A stretch of DNA of 7,592 nucleotides, taken from NCBI GenBank assembly GCA_017443885.1, contig JAFSXW010000005.1:1-7592 (forward strand), written 5' to 3'. Under the pieces are notes generated by a model, which did no database searches, had not been told where the DNA came from, and worked only from the letters and a program-made list of their open reading frames with translations. The position numbers and the translations under genes were made by a program. The DNA comes from Clostridia bacterium (lineage in GTDB: Bacteria; Bacillota; Clostridia; Christensenellales; UBA1242). This document shows positions 1 to 7,110 of this stretch, in pieces; positions within the stretch are counted from its first letter, which is position 1, and each line of letters starts with the position of its first letter.

Positions 1-1995
1 GGTGATCCTGAAAATATTAATGAACTTAAAACAAAAACAGCAGAAAACACCTATGAAAAACAAAAAGAACTTTTTATTAGGCGTATAAACGATTTAAGCA
101 CAACGCAATTAAGGAGCACCGCACGAGATCTTCTTGATTATATTGGGCTAGATAAAGATTTTGTTGCAGATGTAAATAGTGTTAACTTAACAAAACAGGA
201 TTTTACAGGCTTTACCTTAACTGAATATAAAAAAGCCGCCCTTAAAAAATTGGCTGGTTATGAAGCCAGTGCAAATGATTCGGCTTTTGATAATCAGCAA
301 AGATTTCTTGCGCTTTTATATTTAGCGTGCAGTGATTATGTTCCAAATTATTCTAACACTAACGATTATTCAAAATGGGTAAAACCAAATTCATATAACG
401 ACACAACTTTGTTTTCGTTAATTTCTGGTATTTCAAAAGATGAATACACTGTGGGCCTAATTATGCGTATGGCAGGCCTTGCTAACAGAAGTGAAAGTGA
501 ACTTGTTGGGCAAACCTTTATGCAGGATTTAAATATACACACAAAAAGTGAAGAAAATGGAGATGTGTTTATTATAACTATTAGAGATGGTGAAAAATAT
601 ATTCCATTTTTAATGGCAAATAATGATTATGATCTAATAAAAGAAAATGCCGATTATGTTTCGTTTATAAAATCTTTAAATTTGCCAATGCCATACACTT
701 CATTTTATGGTTATGAAGAGAATGAAAATAGCAAAATGGGTGTGTTTATGCCAATTGTTGCAAAAGGTGTGATCACAAAGGATGGCAAACCAACCACAAT
801 AAAAGAAGAAAATGGGCAAATAGTTTTTTATAGAAACGATATTAGAATTGTTAGCACTTCTAAACTTGGGCTTAGTGAGTATTTCCAAGATTCTTCACAA
901 GTGATGATGCAGGGAAGTTTTATAAATATGATTGCTAACACAATTAGCAGATGGACAACAGGTAGATCTTTATCTGAAAATATAATAGATAAAATACCAC
1001 GATATGCCGTTAATTCTAAGTTGCATTTCGCCTATGGCACAAAATATAGTGTTGCTGATAGTGTGGATAGTGGCAGAATGTATTTAGATTATAACTTTTT
1101 AAGCCAAAATGGTGCTTCAATCGATAATTTGTATAATCCAGGCAAACTTAATGTTGTGGTTTTATTACTTGCTTGTATTTTCCTATTTAAAGCGTTATGG
1201 AAACTTGCTTGGGGATTAGTTTCAAGAATATTAAATATAACAGTTTATTCTATGATTAGCCCGCTTGCATTTGCAACAATGGCACTCGCTGATGAAACTA
1301 AAGATAAAAAAGGCAACATGGTGGATAATAAATCTGCATATGATAGGTGGTTTTCGAGCATCAAAGAATCATTATTATCTGTGCTTGGTTTCTCTATTGG
1401 GCTTAATGTGTTCTTTATTTTAGTTCCTATTATTCGTGATTTTAAATTATTTAGTGATGCTTTACCATTTAGTGGGCTTCCATTTGGTGGAATTATTAGT
1501 GGCAATATGGTAAATGCGATTGTTCAAATGATACTTACAATTTGCTCGGTTTATGTGATTGATTCTGCACCTAAACTATTTAGTGGATTATTAAGTATTT
1601 CAAACATTATGGAGAACGATACATTAAGTAATGTTAAAAACACTCTTGATCAGGTGGCTGACGCTAATAGTGGAAGAAGTATGCTTAGGGCAAGAGATAA
1701 AGCAATAGGGTTGATTCAAAATGCCGTGCCAGGTGGCATGCTATTAAAAAATGCGAAAGAAAAAATAGCATCAATTAAAGAAAAACATGAAGATAAAAAA
1801 GCTGACAAACTTGGCAAAAAGCAATATATTAATATGATTAAAAATGGTGCAACTGAAGAGGAAGCACGAAAAGCACAAAGACAAATAACAGATGCATACA
1901 GGAATTTAAACAAAAATCAACAAACTGTTAAACAACACAAACAAGATAGTAAAAGCAAACAAAAGAAGAGCTATCAATTAAAAAAAGATAAGTAA
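1..1995 (+). CDS. Polytopic membrane protein, VirB6/TrbL-like core (5' end outside window)
   Basis: The frame is open from base 1 without a stop, so the gene starts upstream; the TTG at 250 is internal and has no ribosome site. The visible 664 residues have three parts. Residues 1 to about 380 are hydrophilic and probably extracytoplasmic, with an FYRND motif near 276-280. Residues about 383-523 hold roughly four or five hydrophobic helices, including SPLAFATMALADE (420-432), a charged loop, and YDRWF (447-451). The tail from about 540 is rich in Lys, Glu and Gln and likely forms a cytoplasmic coiled coil. A Pro-containing helix followed by a loop and Trp before another helix is the layout of the VirB6/TrbL channel family of type IV secretion and conjugation systems. 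That assignment is inferred; no enzymatic motif is seen. The next gene follows after 11 bases, is paralogous, and is probably in the same operon. Confidence 0.85.
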   Translation, partial: GDPENINELKTKTAENTYEKQKELFIRRINDLSTTQLRSTARDLLDYIGLDKDFVADVNSVNLTKQDFTGFTLTEYKKAALKKLAGYEASANDSAFDNQQRFLALLYLACSDYVPNYSNTNDYSKWVKPNSYNDTTLFSLISGISKDEYTVGLIMRMAGLANRSESELVGQTFMQDLNIHTKSEENGDVFIITIRDGEKYIPFLMANNDYDLIKENADYVSFIKSLNLPMPYTSFYGYEENENSKMGVFMPIVAKGVITKDGKPTTIKEENGQIVFYRNDIRIVSTSKLGLSEYFQDSSQVMMQGSFINMIANTISRWTTGRSLSENIIDKIPRYAVNSKLHFAYGTKYSVADSVDSGRMYLDYNFLSQNGASIDNLYNPGKLNVVVLLLACIFLFKALWKLAWGLVSRILNITVYSMISPLAFATMALADETKDKKGNMVDNKSAYDRWFSSIKESLLSVLGFSIGLNVFFILVPIIRDFKLFSDALPFSGLPFGGIISGNMVNAIVQMILTICSVYVIDSAPKLFSGLLSISNIMENDTLSNVKNTLDQVADANSGRSMLRARDKAIGLIQNAVPGGMLLKNAKEKIASIKEKHEDKKADKLGKKQYINMIKNGATEEEARKAQRQITDAYRNLNKNQQTVKQHKQDSKSKQKKSYQLKKDK

Positions 1996-2006
1996 AAAGG
2001 AAGTTT

Positions 2007-4544
2007 ATGATAAAACCGTTTTTAACAAACCTGCTAGCAAACATTAACACCTCGCTCATTTTAAATGGGCAAGGTGTTTCTGGCATGGAAAACGGAGCGC
2101 ATAAATTTCAAGACACTTCGTTTTTGGCATTATTAGATGGATTTTTATCTTCAATGCTAACATCTCTTTGGTCGCTAGTGATGAAACTGGTGATATTAAT
2201 TGGGCGTTTCATGCTTAATGTTATTGAATTTTTAATGGTGTTTGTGAACCAGTTTTTAGGGCTAAACAAAGATTATCAAACGCTTAGCGATTTAACAGAT
2301 GATAAGATTTTTTCATTTTTGTTTAATGAAACAGTTTTAAAAGTTGTTAGATATATGATAGTTGTTGGCATTATTCTAATAATTATATTTTCTATATTTG
2401 CTATTGTTAAAAGTGAATATGATAATGCCGTTGGGAATAATGGTAATTCTAAATCTAGAATTCTTGTGTCGGCACTTAAATCTTTATTTATGATGGTGTT
2501 GGTGCCACTAATTGCAATAGTTGCTATAATCTTTTCTAATGCGCTTCTTTCAAGTGTTTATAGAGCCACAACGGGCTCGCAAAATGTAAGTATTAGCACA
2601 TATGTTTGGCAGGCATCAACATATAACGCAAATGCGTATAGGGCATATGCTGATGATGGCTATGTGAGGCCGATTTTATTTAATTTCACCAACACAAATG
2701 ATGACGGCTCTCCTGTTTCATACACAACTATTAGTTCTGATGGCACTTTAAGCGATTTAGAAAAATCGTTAATGGAATATAATAGCCAAAGTGTGTTTAC
2801 CAAAGGCTATAAAACTTGGGCTATGTTTAAAACAAAAAGTTTTATAACTTTTAGTGAATTAAGTGCACTTGAAAATGCTTCTAAAACAAATGGAAATCAG
2901 CATAGTGCTTATTATGATATTTATGATGATGGTTTGTATTTTAAAAGAGCAGAATATTATGTGATGGCAGATGCCATAGATTATTTGCTTGAAATTAATA
3001 ATAATGTTTCGGGTGGGTTTTATTTTAAAAGCATTAATGAAATATATGAAAACCACGCAAAATTTTATAATGCAACTAGTGTAACCGATTTGCCTATTGA
3101 AAAGGTTGATGGTGGATACAAAGTGAAAGTTCGCTATTATGGCGAAACTAGTGACACAGAGTATTTTTCACCAGAAAACACTAGTGATGAAGCACTTGGC
3201 ACAGTTTATACGCTTTGTTTTAGCCAAATGCAAGAAATAAAAGATGCTTCGGGCAATTCTGTTTATAAAGAATTGTATGTTCCAATAATTAATGGGGGTT
3301 TGGGAACATTTAAATCCGCTTATTCAACAAATGGCTCACTTGTTATTGCTCGTGGAATATTCGATCAGCAACATAACCCAACAGCAATAAGAACCAGAGA
3401 TGATGGCACCGTTCAATTTTATAGGGACGACCTTAATATTCCTGAACTTGTGGACTTTTTCCCAACAATTTCTTATGAACTTCCAGAAGGCTCTCACGAA
3501 ACACTTATAACAACATTTTTCAGATGGGGATTCGAGCAGATTTCTGGGCTAGATAGCGATGATTTTATTCCACATGTTTATATAAACTTTAACATTTTTG
3601 AAATTTTCACAAAAGCCGAAAAAAATATTGCACAAAGGCCTAATGGTAACTTTACTTTAAATTATAATATGAATTCAGAAAAAACGGGTTTTTCGACTTA
3701 TAATATTTATAGGGAAGACGGCATTAATCCATTAATTCTAATTGCTGCTGGGCTTATTCTAATTGGAACATTAATAAATATAACATTTGGTTTGGTTGCC
3801 AGAATGTTTAATATGGTGCTTCTTGCAATAACATATCCGGCTGTGGTTTCAACAATTTCTCTTAATGGTGGCGGTGCATTTTCTTCGTGGATTAAAAAGT
3901 TTACCGATAGTTTGCTGTGTGTTTATGGGATAGTGGTGTCGTTTAATGTTGTATTGATTCTATTGCCTTCAGTTTGGGGTATTGAATTCTTCTCTGAACA
4001 ATATATGATTGAAAGAATGGGCAATTCAATTTTCTTTGGAACATATTCGGCAAAACTTCTTAATTTGCTTACAAGAGTTATGTTTATTTTAGTTGGCTTC
4101 TCATTAATTAAAACATTTAGCAAATGGCTCAGTGGTGCTTTAACAGGGTCTGGCAAAGATGGTCCTTCAATTCTAGACGATGGCGAAGCAATGAAAAAAT
4201 CATTTGTTAATACTGCAACCACTTTGGGCAAGTATGTTTCTGGGCAGGCTCTAATTGATGGTGTTAAAAATATTCCAAAAAATATTGGAAGGCTAACTGA
4301 TTATATTCCTGGCAAGGCTGTTTACACGGCTGGCAAAGATGCAGTTCTTTCAATTAAAAGAAGTTCTGCAGCAAAAAAGGCCAATGCAGATATTAAGAAT
4401 GCTAAGCGTGAAATTAATGATCTTGTGGATAGTGGCGTTCTTACCTCATCTAGCGTTGTTGAGGCCGTAACTAAAGTTGCAACTAAAAAGGGTGGAGATG
4501 CCGTTGGCGGATTTGATAAAGCTATAAAACATAATAAGAAATAA
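2007..4544 (+). CDS. Large polytopic membrane protein, VirB6/TrbL-like, paralogue of the upstream gene
   Basis: This complete gene encodes 845 residues. The ATG at 2007 has an AAGGAAG ribosome site at about 1998-2003, 11 bases after the preceding stop, so the two genes are probably cotranscribed. Hydrophobic helices lie at about 52-84, 112-134 and 155-182. A hydrophilic, Tyr/Asn/Asp-rich domain at about 185-570 is probably outside the membrane. Further helices follow at about 575-597, 601-619, 634-656 and 684-704, then a Lys/Ala-rich tail to 845. The second half matches the upstream protein: a PTxI...FYRxD motif (458-475), then an Arg-containing helix and a Pro helix (AITYPAVVSTISL, 607-619), and SSWIKKF (626-632) before the next helix. 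This layout fits VirB6/TrbL channel proteins, but the 385-residue outer domain is not one I recognise. It may be part of a transfer or secretion apparatus or a lineage-specific envelope complex. The transcript ends at the hairpin just downstream. Confidence 0.88.
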   Translation: MIKPFLTNLLANINTSLILNGQGVSGMENGAHKFQDTSFLALLDGFLSSMLTSLWSLVMKLVILIGRFMLNVIEFLMVFVNQFLGLNKDYQTLSDLTDDKIFSFLFNETVLKVVRYMIVVGIILIIIFSIFAIVKSEYDNAVGNNGNSKSRILVSALKSLFMMVLVPLIAIVAIIFSNALLSSVYRATTGSQNVSISTYVWQASTYNANAYRAYADDGYVRPILFNFTNTNDDGSPVSYTTISSDGTLSDLEKSLMEYNSQSVFTKGYKTWAMFKTKSFITFSELSALENASKTNGNQHSAYYDIYDDGLYFKRAEYYVMADAIDYLLEINNNVSGGFYFKSINEIYENHAKFYNATSVTDLPIEKVDGGYKVKVRYYGETSDTEYFSPENTSDEALGTVYTLCFSQMQEIKDASGNSVYKELYVPIINGGLGTFKSAYSTNGSLVIARGIFDQQHNPTAIRTRDDGTVQFYRDDLNIPELVDFFPTISYELPEGSHETLITTFFRWGFEQISGLDSDDFIPHVYINFNIFEIFTKAEKNIAQRPNGNFTLNYNMNSEKTGFSTYNIYREDGINPLILIAAGLILIGTLINITFGLVARMFNMVLLAITYPAVVSTISLNGGGAFSSWIKKFTDSLLCVYGIVVSFNVVLILLPSVWGIEFFSEQYMIERMGNSIFFGTYSAKLLNLLTRVMFILVGFSLIKTFSKWLSGALTGSGKDGPSILDDGEAMKKSFVNTATTLGKYVSGQALIDGVKNIPKNIGRLTDYIPGKAVYTAGKDAVLSIKRSSAAKKANADIKNAKREINDLVDSGVLTSSSVVEAVTKVATKKGGDAVGGFDKAIKHNKK

Positions 4545-4545
4545 C

Positions 4546-4585
4546 AATAAAAAACACAACCCAACATGGGTTGTGTTTTTTATTA
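4546..4585. terminator. Bidirectional intrinsic terminator
   Basis: Bases 4549-4563 pair perfectly with 4567-4581 around a 3-base loop, and A/T pairs extend the stem outwards. The core is CACAACCCA/TGGGTTGTG. A run of A lies on the left and a run of T on the right, so a U-tract follows the hairpin on either strand. It sits 1-2 bases after the stop of the membrane-protein operon and about 46 bases beyond the stop of the converging aldolase gene, and can end both transcripts. Confidence 0.93.
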
Positions 4586-4630
4586 AGAGATTGTTGTGCA
4601 AATTATAAATTTATATTATTTATTTGCAGA

Positions 4631-5545
4631 TTATTTTTTTAATGTGAGCATATTTATTAAATATTTTGCGTAGTCTTTAATTTGGTTTGTGGCACTGCCT
4701 AAAATTTTGCGTGGGTCAAACACCTCACGATTTTCAAACAGATATTGCCTAATGCTACTAGTGAAACACAGTCTTAGGTCGGTATCTATATTTATTTTGC
4801 AAATAGAAGTGGTGCTCATTTTAACTAAATCTATATAGTCTATTCCCTGACTTTTTGTTATTTCTCCGCCAAACTTATTAATGTTTGCAACCAAATTTTG
4901 AGGAACAGAAGAGGAGCCGTGTGCAACTAATGGATATTTTTTGCCAAGTGCTTTGCTAACGGCTTCAATAGTTTCATAGTGAATTTGAGGGGTGATAGAA
5001 CCTTTATTTATTCCATGAGCCGTGCCAATGCTTATAGCCAAACTATCGCAACCAGTTTTAGCAACAAATTCTTTTGCTTGCTGAGGGTTTGTTAGAATAC
5101 TGCTAGCAGAACTAACATTATCTTCAATGCCAATTATTTGACCAAGTTCGCCTTCAACGCTAACCCCGTGCTTATGAGCATATTGCACAACTTTTTTAGT
5201 TAAAGCCACATTTTCTTCAAAAGGAAGGCTACTGCCATCTATCATAACGCTAGAAAATCCAGCATCAATACATTTTTTGCAAATTTCATAACTTTTCCCG
5301 TGGTCTAAATGAAGTGCCATTGGAACGCTTGTGTCCCTTGAAAAATTGCCTGCAAGGCTCACTAAGTTATTTGCTCCAGCATAAGCAATTGCACCTTCGC
5401 TAGCACTAATAATAATTGGTGCTTTAAGCTCACGGCTAGCTTCCGTTACGGCTTTTATTGTTTCTAAATTAGATACATTAAATGCACAAATTGCGCATTT
5501 GTGTTTTTGAGCATATTCAAAAATAATATTTGTGTTTGTTAGCAT
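4631..5545 (-). CDS. fba: Class II fructose-1,6-bisphosphate aldolase
   Basis: This cytosolic enzyme reversibly cleaves fructose 1,6-bisphosphate to dihydroxyacetone phosphate and glyceraldehyde 3-phosphate in glycolysis and gluconeogenesis. The 304-residue length is usual for the bacterial class II type. HLDHG at 79-83 supplies the catalytic Asp81 and zinc ligand His82; TAHG (His177) and AHGSS (His209) supply the other zinc ligands. VEGELG (130-135) and NIDTD (252-256, substrate and phosphate contacts) are conserved, as is the C-terminal FDPRK (276-280). The ATG at 5545 is chosen because AGGAG lies about 10 bases upstream (5556-5560) and the family begins there; the longer frame from a TTG at 5596 would run through the promoter. 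The symbol fba is the generic family name. Related ketose-bisphosphate aldolases (GatY/KbaY, tagatose type) share the fold, but the close match and the gap neighbour favour Fba. Confidence 0.95.
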   Translation of the reverse strand: MLTNTNIIFEYAQKHKCAICAFNVSNLETIKAVTEASRELKAPIIISASEGAIAYAGANNLVSLAGNFSRDTSVPMALHLDHGKSYEICKKCIDAGFSSVMIDGSSLPFEENVALTKKVVQYAHKHGVSVEGELGQIIGIEDNVSSASSILTNPQQAKEFVAKTGCDSLAISIGTAHGINKGSITPQIHYETIEAVSKALGKKYPLVAHGSSSVPQNLVANINKFGGEITKSQGIDYIDLVKMSTTSICKINIDTDLRLCFTSSIRQYLFENREVFDPRKILGSATNQIKDYAKYLINMLTLKK

Positions 5546-5567
5546 AATTTTGTTTCTCCTAAATTTT

Positions 5568-5596
5568 ATTATATATTGTTTTTTTAAAAAATCCAA
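5568..5596 (-). promoter_or_regulatory. Promoter of fba
   Basis: Read on the - strand, TTGGAT (5591-5596) and TATAAT (5568-5573) are separated by exactly 17 bases, a good sigma-A-type promoter. The expected start is near 5561, directly before the AGGAG ribosome site (5556-5560). The mRNA leader would be only about 16 bases, leaving no room for a riboswitch or attenuator. Confidence 0.7.
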
Positions 5597-5614
5597 ATAT
5601 GTTTTTATAATTAT

Positions 5615-5643
5615 TTGATTTTATTTTTGAAAAAGGGTATATT
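5615..5643 (+). promoter_or_regulatory. Promoter of gap
   Basis: TTGATT (5615-5620) and TATATT (5638-5643) are 17 bases apart. Transcription would start near 5650, at the AGGGGG ribosome site (5650-5655), giving a leader of about 13 bases. A perfect TATAAT at 5606-5611 is an alternative -10 with a poor -35 (TTTAAA, 5583-5588) and would give a leader of about 45 bases. I cannot decide between them from sequence. Confidence 0.5.
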
Positions 5644-5662
5644 AATTTTAGGGGGAAATATT

Positions 5663-6685
5663 ATGAGTAAAATTAGAGTAGGAATAAATGGATTTGGAAG
5701 AATTGGAAGCTTAATTCTTCGTGCTAGCTACGAACAAAATGCTAATGTTCAAATTGTGGGAATTAACGACCCATTTTTAACAGCAGAATATGCTGCCTAT
5801 ATGCTTGGGCACGATAGTGTGCATGGTGCATTTAAAGCAGATATTAAAGTGGATAAAGGCGATTTAGTGGTTAATGGCAACCGCATTAAATATTATTCTT
5901 GCATGAATCCAGAAGATATAGATTGGAAGGGTTGCGGAGCTGATGTTGTTGCAGAAGCCACCGGAAAATTTACAAAACTTGAAGATGCTTCTAGGCACCT
6001 TAAAGCAGGGGCTAAAAAGGTTGTTATCACAGCACCAGGAAAAGGCACACCAATTTTTGTTTATGGAGTTAACCACAAAGAATATAAGGCAAATATGGAT
6101 GTTGTTTCAAATGCATCTTGCACAACAAATTGTCTAGCACCTCTTGCAAAAGTAATTAACGATAATTTTGGCATTGAAGAAGGTTTGATGACAACTGTTC
6201 ACGCAACCACAGCAACTCAACTTACCGTTGATGGTTCTTCTAAGAAAGACTGGCGTGGTGGAAGAAGTGCTCTTATGAATATTATTCCGGCATCAACTGG
6301 TGCTGCAAAAGCCGTTGGAGCAGTTATTCCAGAATTAAATGGAAAACTAACTGGAATGGCGTTTAGAGTTCCAACTGCCGATGGGAGTGTGGTTGATTTA
6401 ACAGTTAGGCTTAAAAAACCAACCACTTATGAAGAAATTTGCAAAGTGATGAAAAAGGCTTCAACAGGTGCATATAAGGGCGTTATTGGCTACACAGAAG
6501 ATGCCATTGTTAGCCAAGATATTATTGGCGAAGTAAACACTTGCCTTTTTGATGCCACTGCTGGCATTATGATTAGCCCAACATTTGTTAAACTTGTTGC
6601 ATGGTATGATAACGAGTGGGGTTATTCTTGCAAGGTTTGCGACCTTATTAGCCACATAGGCCATGTTGCCAAATTAGATAAATAA
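5663..6685 (+). CDS. gap: Glyceraldehyde-3-phosphate dehydrogenase, type I, NAD-dependent
   Basis: This cytosolic enzyme oxidises and phosphorylates glyceraldehyde 3-phosphate to 1,3-bisphosphoglycerate with NAD+ in glycolysis. The 340-residue length is normal. GINGFGRIG (7-15) is the dinucleotide-binding loop, and Asn35-Asp36 (GIND) fits NAD rather than NADP preference. The active-site cysteine is Cys153 in ASCTTNC (151-157), with His180 as the catalytic partner. STGAAKAVG (211-219) and FRVPT (234-238) form phosphate sites, and WYDNEWGYS (314-322) is the C-terminal signature. The ATG at 5663 is chosen because AGGGGG lies 7 bases upstream and the family starts MxxIRVGINGFG; the frame upstream to 5615 overlaps the promoter. 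Minor oddities are Ser in place of the usual Arg after GFGRIG (Ser16) and Leu187 where ATQKTVDG usually has Lys. The gene diverges from fba, which makes its substrate, and ends about 98 bases before a shared terminator. Confidence 0.97.
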   Translation: MSKIRVGINGFGRIGSLILRASYEQNANVQIVGINDPFLTAEYAAYMLGHDSVHGAFKADIKVDKGDLVVNGNRIKYYSCMNPEDIDWKGCGADVVAEATGKFTKLEDASRHLKAGAKKVVITAPGKGTPIFVYGVNHKEYKANMDVVSNASCTTNCLAPLAKVINDNFGIEEGLMTTVHATTATQLTVDGSSKKDWRGGRSALMNIIPASTGAAKAVGAVIPELNGKLTGMAFRVPTADGSVVDLTVRLKKPTTYEEICKVMKKASTGAYKGVIGYTEDAIVSQDIIGEVNTCLFDATAGIMISPTFVKLVAWYDNEWGYSCKVCDLISHIGHVAKLDK

Positions 6686-6783
6686 GCTGATTTTTTGTAA
6701 TTAACAAAAGCAATATAATGCAAAAAGTTGTATTGGTTGAATATTGTAAGTAAATTAAAATATCAATTAAAAATAGAAATTGA

Positions 6784-6819
6784 AAAAATAGCAGGTAATT
6801 TCTTTTACCTGCTATTTTT
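6784..6819. terminator. Bidirectional intrinsic terminator overlapping the end of the regulator gene
   Basis: Bases 6784-6798 pair with 6805-6819 (15 bp, core TAGCAGGTAA/TTACCTGCTA) around a 6-base loop, with A on the left and T on the right. It can end gap transcription from the left and the small regulator gene from the right. The regulator's TAG stop (6812-6814) lies inside the right arm. The 98 bases between the gap stop and the hairpin hold no feature I can support. Confidence 0.9.
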
Positions 6820-7015
6820 CTTCAAAACCAAAAAGTTCGTTTGGGCTAATATTAAAATTTTTGCAAATAGAAACAATATTATCATAACTTGGCTTTTTCT
6901 TTCCAAGAAGCCATTGGCTAATAGTTGTTTGGTTCACACCAATTATTTTTGCAAATCCTTCTTGACTTAGGTTTTTATCTATCATTATATCCTTTATAAT
7001 ATCAATATAATTCAT
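6812..7015 (-). CDS. Small XRE/Cro-family helix-turn-helix regulator
   Basis: This 67-residue protein is little more than one HTH_3 (Cro/C1-type) DNA-binding domain. Helix 1 is about 3-14, helix 2 is QEGFAKIIG (18-26) and the recognition helix starts at NQTTISQWLLG (28-38), followed by KPSYDNIVSICKNFNISPNELF, the usual end of the fold. There is no effector or dimerisation domain, as in Cro-like phage and plasmid repressors, which dimerise through the fold itself. The ATG at 7015 has no ribosome site and lies 6 bases after an extended -10, suggesting a leaderless mRNA. An internal ATG at 6985 is preceded by AAAGG but would remove helix 1, so 7015 is preferred. The gene diverges from the lipoprotein gene, and two palindromes in the spacer are its likely operators; repression of the lipoprotein and of itself is inferred. 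Confidence 0.93.
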   Translation of the reverse strand: MNYIDIIKDIMIDKNLSQEGFAKIIGVNQTTISQWLLGKKKPSYDNIVSICKNFNISPNELFGFEEK

Positions 7016-7021
7016 AACTAA

Positions 7022-7030
7022 ATATTAGCA
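7022..7030 (-). promoter_or_regulatory. Extended -10 promoter of the XRE regulator
   Basis: On the - strand TGCTAATAT fits the extended -10 pattern TGnTATAAT. It ends 6 bases before the ATG at 7015, so the predicted transcription start falls on or next to the start codon. No good -35 is seen at 17 bases (AAGTCA at 7045-7050), which is tolerable for an extended -10. The operator palindrome at 7037-7050 covers that upstream region. Confidence 0.5.
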
Positions 7031-7036
7031 GATATC

Positions 7037-7050
7037 AGGTCAAATGACTT
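7037..7050. promoter_or_regulatory. Operator-like palindrome 1
   Basis: AGGTCAAATGACTT is an inverted repeat with a 2-base centre and one mismatch; with its flanks it reads C-AGGTCA-AA-TGACTT-G. It overlaps the first two bases of the lipoprotein promoter's -35 and lies just upstream of the regulator's extended -10. It shares the form AGGTCW-WW-WGACYT with the second palindrome, whose centre is 19 bases away. Confidence 0.65.
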
Positions 7051-7077
7051 GACATAGGTCTTTAGACCTAATATAAT
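7049..7077 (+). promoter_or_regulatory. Consensus promoter of the lipoprotein gene
   Basis: TTGACA (7049-7054) and TATAAT (7072-7077) are both perfect consensus hexamers separated by 17 bases. Transcription should start near 7084, giving a leader of about 27 bases with AAGGAG at 7096-7101. Such a strong promoter carrying an operator in its spacer suggests that the default state is on and that control is by repression. Confidence 0.88.
7056..7069. promoter_or_regulatory. Operator-like palindrome 2, inside the promoter spacer
   Basis: AGGTCTTTAGACCT is a perfect inverted repeat (AGGTCT/AGACCT with a TT centre) lying between the -35 and -10 of the lipoprotein promoter. A protein bound here would block RNA polymerase. 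The divergent XRE regulator is the obvious candidate, and the sister palindrome at 7037-7050 supports a two-site operator. Confidence 0.75.
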
Positions 7078-7110
7078 TAATTATGAACATAATTTAAGGA
7101 GATAAAACAA

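Noticed and set aside
250..1995. Taking the TTG at 250 as the start of the first gene
   Set aside because: The same frame is open back to base 1 without a stop, the sequence before it has no ribosome site, and the residues before 250 continue the same hydrophilic domain.
4594..4630. Second hairpin (GCAAAT ... ATTTGC) just after the aldolase stop
   Set aside because: The arms are short, the interior is all A/T, and the strong hairpin at 4546-4585 already explains termination.
5546..5596. N-terminal extension of the aldolase from a TTG at 5596
   Set aside because: It has no ribosome site, adds 17 basic residues absent from the family, and contains the promoter and AGGAG of the ATG at 5545.
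5615..5662. N-terminal extension of GAPDH from 5615
   Set aside because: It overlaps the predicted promoter and the AGGGGG ribosome site; the family starts at MSKIRVGINGFG.
5546..5662. Riboswitch or attenuator upstream of fba or gap
   Set aside because: The predicted leaders are about 13-16 bases, or 45 at most, too short for a structured control element.
6728..6970. 80-residue + strand open frame between gap and the lipoprotein
   Set aside because: It runs through the terminator and antisense to the convincing XRE gene, has no ribosome site, and its translation resembles no protein.
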